Assembly: GCA_026706385.1 (NCBI GenBank)
Contig: JAPOYV010000097.1
Coordinates: 61,904-125,903 of the forward strand
DNA length: 64,000 bases
Reading direction: 5' to 3'
Origin: Gammaproteobacteria bacterium
GTDB taxonomy: Bacteria > Pseudomonadota > Gammaproteobacteria > Pseudomonadales > Azotimanducaceae
Shown here: positions 62,837 to 64,000 of the stretch, one piece after another
Position numbering within the stretch: the first letter of the stretch is position 1
Layout of the letters: every line of letters begins with the position of its first letter
Notes under the pieces: model-generated
Told to the model about the DNA's origin: nothing
Seen by the model: the letters and a program-made list of their open reading frames with translations, nothing else
Databases searched by the model: none
Position numbers and translations under genes: made by a program

Positions 62837-62912
62837 TGGCTCCGCCTGCTGGGCTCGAACCAGCGACCCGCTGATTAACAGTCAGCTGCTCTACCAACTG
62901 AGCTAAGGCGGA
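62837..62912 (-). tRNA. tRNA-Asn (GUU)
   Basis: A complete 76-nt cloverleaf on the minus strand. Acceptor TCCGCCT/AGGCGGA, D arm GCTC...GAGC, anticodon stem GCTGA/TCAGC with loop CTGTTAA (anticodon GTT), T arm GCTGG TTCGAGC CCAGC, discriminator G and an encoded CCA. All stems pair. The neighbouring portal and LexA-type remnants fit with use of this tRNA as an integration site, though no att duplication was proved. Confidence 0.97.
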
Positions 62913-63064
62913 ACGGAGGCGCGTAGTGTACCCGCCAGCGCTGGCCAGGCAAGTGGAGTTTGGCCGTACCAGTGAAGGCGAGGGTCGTCACGCGGTGCGC
63001 CGGATACCACCTTCGGGTTTGGGAGTTGGGGACGCGCGCGTTCCCGTCCTATAGAGCCGCGGTT

Positions 63065-63895
63065 CTAGGCGTCCTGCCCGTTTCGGAGGCGCTCGACCAG
63101 TTCCTCGCCCGTCGCGCAGTCGATGATCCATTCGCCGACGCGGCGGAGACCTTCGGCGCCGCCGATCTCCGCCAGCAGGTCGGCCGTGCGGGCCGCCGTG
63201 CCGGGGCCGAACTTCCTCGCCACCAGGCTGGCAAGCAGATCCCGGGTGTCGGCTAGCGCTCGCTGTTCGCCTCGCTCCATGCCCCTTTGGATGCCTTGCT
63301 CGATGCCGCGTTGCACGCTAACCCGGCGCTCGCGCCTGATTCGCCGCTGCAGCCGCTCCTCCAATACCGTCACCGCCATGGGTTCCTCCTCGAAAGCCGC
63401 CCCGGTGAACTGTTCGACCATCGCCACCGCCTCACTGCCCGGGAACAGTGTCGGCATCGTCGTCGCCAGCCACTCGGCATACGCCGCCCTGACCGGCTCC
63501 AGGAAAGCGCCCAGACCCGGCAGCCACCCGCCGAGCTGCTCCAAAGGCGCCGCCGTGTCGTCGACGTCCTTGATGCCGTTGAGTTCGAACAGCGTCGAAA
63601 CCAGGTTGCGTGGCGGCAGATGTTCCCGACGCAGTCGGCGCGCGTCAAGCGCCGCGTAGGGTTCCGACATGCACGCCAGCACCTCGCCGTCCGCCGAGAC
63701 CTGCACTCGTCCAGCAACGCCGGGCGCAGTCCAGGTCCGTGCGCCGGCATGGATGACGATGCACAAGGACCGGAGCTTGAGGTCGCCGTCTAGAACGCCG
63801 TTCCGCCGTGCCCGCTCGTAGGCCATGCCGACGCTGCGGAGCACGCGCCTCGCCATGCCGGAGTCGACAGTCGACTGGAACTCCAGGAAGACCAT
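63065..63895 (-). CDS. Rpn/PD-(D/E)XK transposase-like family protein (5' end unresolved)
   Basis: At least 276 residues with the Rpn/YhgA-like nuclease signature: MVFLEFQSTVDSGMARRVLRSVGMAYE contains the ExQ motif (EFQS) of PD-(D/E)XK enzymes. Later residues are helical and charged (RGIEQGIQRGMERGEQRALADTRDLL, the common C-terminal repeat; GIEQGIQRGMERGEQ core). The upstream frame stays open to the window edge, but the family's usual Asp-containing N-terminal part is not clear there, so the start may lie outside or be damaged. Rpn proteins are nucleases that promote recombination and have been linked to phage defence. Confidence 0.72.
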   Translation of the reverse strand: MVFLEFQSTVDSGMARRVLRSVGMAYERARRNGVLDGDLKLRSLCIVIHAGARTWTAPGVAGRVQVSADGEVLACMSEPYAALDARRLRREHLPPRNLVSTLFELNGIKDVDDTAAPLEQLGGWLPGLGAFLEPVRAAYAEWLATTMPTLFPGSEAVAMVEQFTGAAFEEEPMAVTVLEERLQRRIRRERRVSVQRGIEQGIQRGMERGEQRALADTRDLLASLVARKFGPGTAARTADLLAEIGGAEGLRRVGEWIIDCATGEELVERLRNGQDA

Positions 63896-64000
63896 CAGCG
63901 ACCGGGCGCACCGTTGTCCAATGAGATTGTGAGGGTGAAACGGGCCGATCCGTGAAGCGACCGGCGTTGGATGTCCATCTGGCGATGGCGAGGATGTTCG

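Overview
The window is GC-rich, densely coding bacterial DNA. Proteobacterial hallmarks are two large TonB-dependent receptors, an Lrp/AsnC regulator divergent from an hppD gene, a cytochrome-c/PQQ-type dehydrogenase lipoprotein and a proteobacterial-type tRNA-Asn. The many phytanoyl-CoA-dioxygenase-like (PhyH) enzymes and acyl-CoA enzymes suggest a marine or host-associated, probably gammaproteobacterial, heterotroph; that assignment is inference.

Region 1 (1-26 kb) is a patchwork of small catabolic units: a cyclophilin, three PhyH proteins (one fused to HEAT repeats, one to an SCP2-like domain), an amidohydrolase, a SpoU-type rRNA/tRNA methyltransferase, a GST, an SMP-30 lactonase, an acyl-CoA carboxyltransferase with a nitronate-monooxygenase-like flavoprotein, two overlapping DsbA-fold isomerases, a redoxin/cytochrome/copper-monooxygenase fusion and an enoyl-CoA hydratase. 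In its middle, hicAB and a vapBC-like toxin-antitoxin pair stand back to back, with a perfect 14-bp inverted repeat over the antitoxin start. A giant RecQ-UvrD helicase follows. Its N-terminal DnaQ-like exonuclease is separated by a frameshift, and a small gene of unknown function overlaps its 3' end.

Region 2 (26.3-43.4 kb) holds the most interesting set: DUF4159, a VWA/glutamine-amidotransferase-like membrane protein, an apparently dead caspase-like protein with an EF-hand, and a TPR metalloprotease, all in one overlapping operon. About 3.6 kb further on is a second overlapping operon of MoxR ATPase, DUF58, BatA/VWA and a 1063-residue DUF4175-type membrane/coiled-coil protein. The two halves look like one envelope machine. 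Between them lies an unrelated hppD - VOC - PPOX - inositol-oxygenase-like block with its Lrp regulator. A ~100-nt hairpin-rich non-coding element in the moxR leader recurs near 57.7 kb.

Region 3 (43.4-61 kb) has a second PIN toxin-antitoxin pair, then a same-strand set (TonB receptor, S9 peptidase, two class-III aminotransferases) that looks like peptide uptake and amino-acid use. A rhodanese array with a cysteine-dioxygenase-like cupin, a SUMF1-like protein, a cytochrome-c/sugar dehydrogenase and a second, lower-GC TonB receptor follow.

Region 4 (61-64 kb) is decayed: a frameshifted LexA-type winged helix, a frameshifted HK97-type portal remnant and a frameshifted small membrane protein beside tRNA-Asn(GUU), then an Rpn/PD-(D/E)XK-type protein running towards the window edge. 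There are no rRNA genes, CRISPR arrays or intact IS elements, and no intergenic gap longer than 300 bases.
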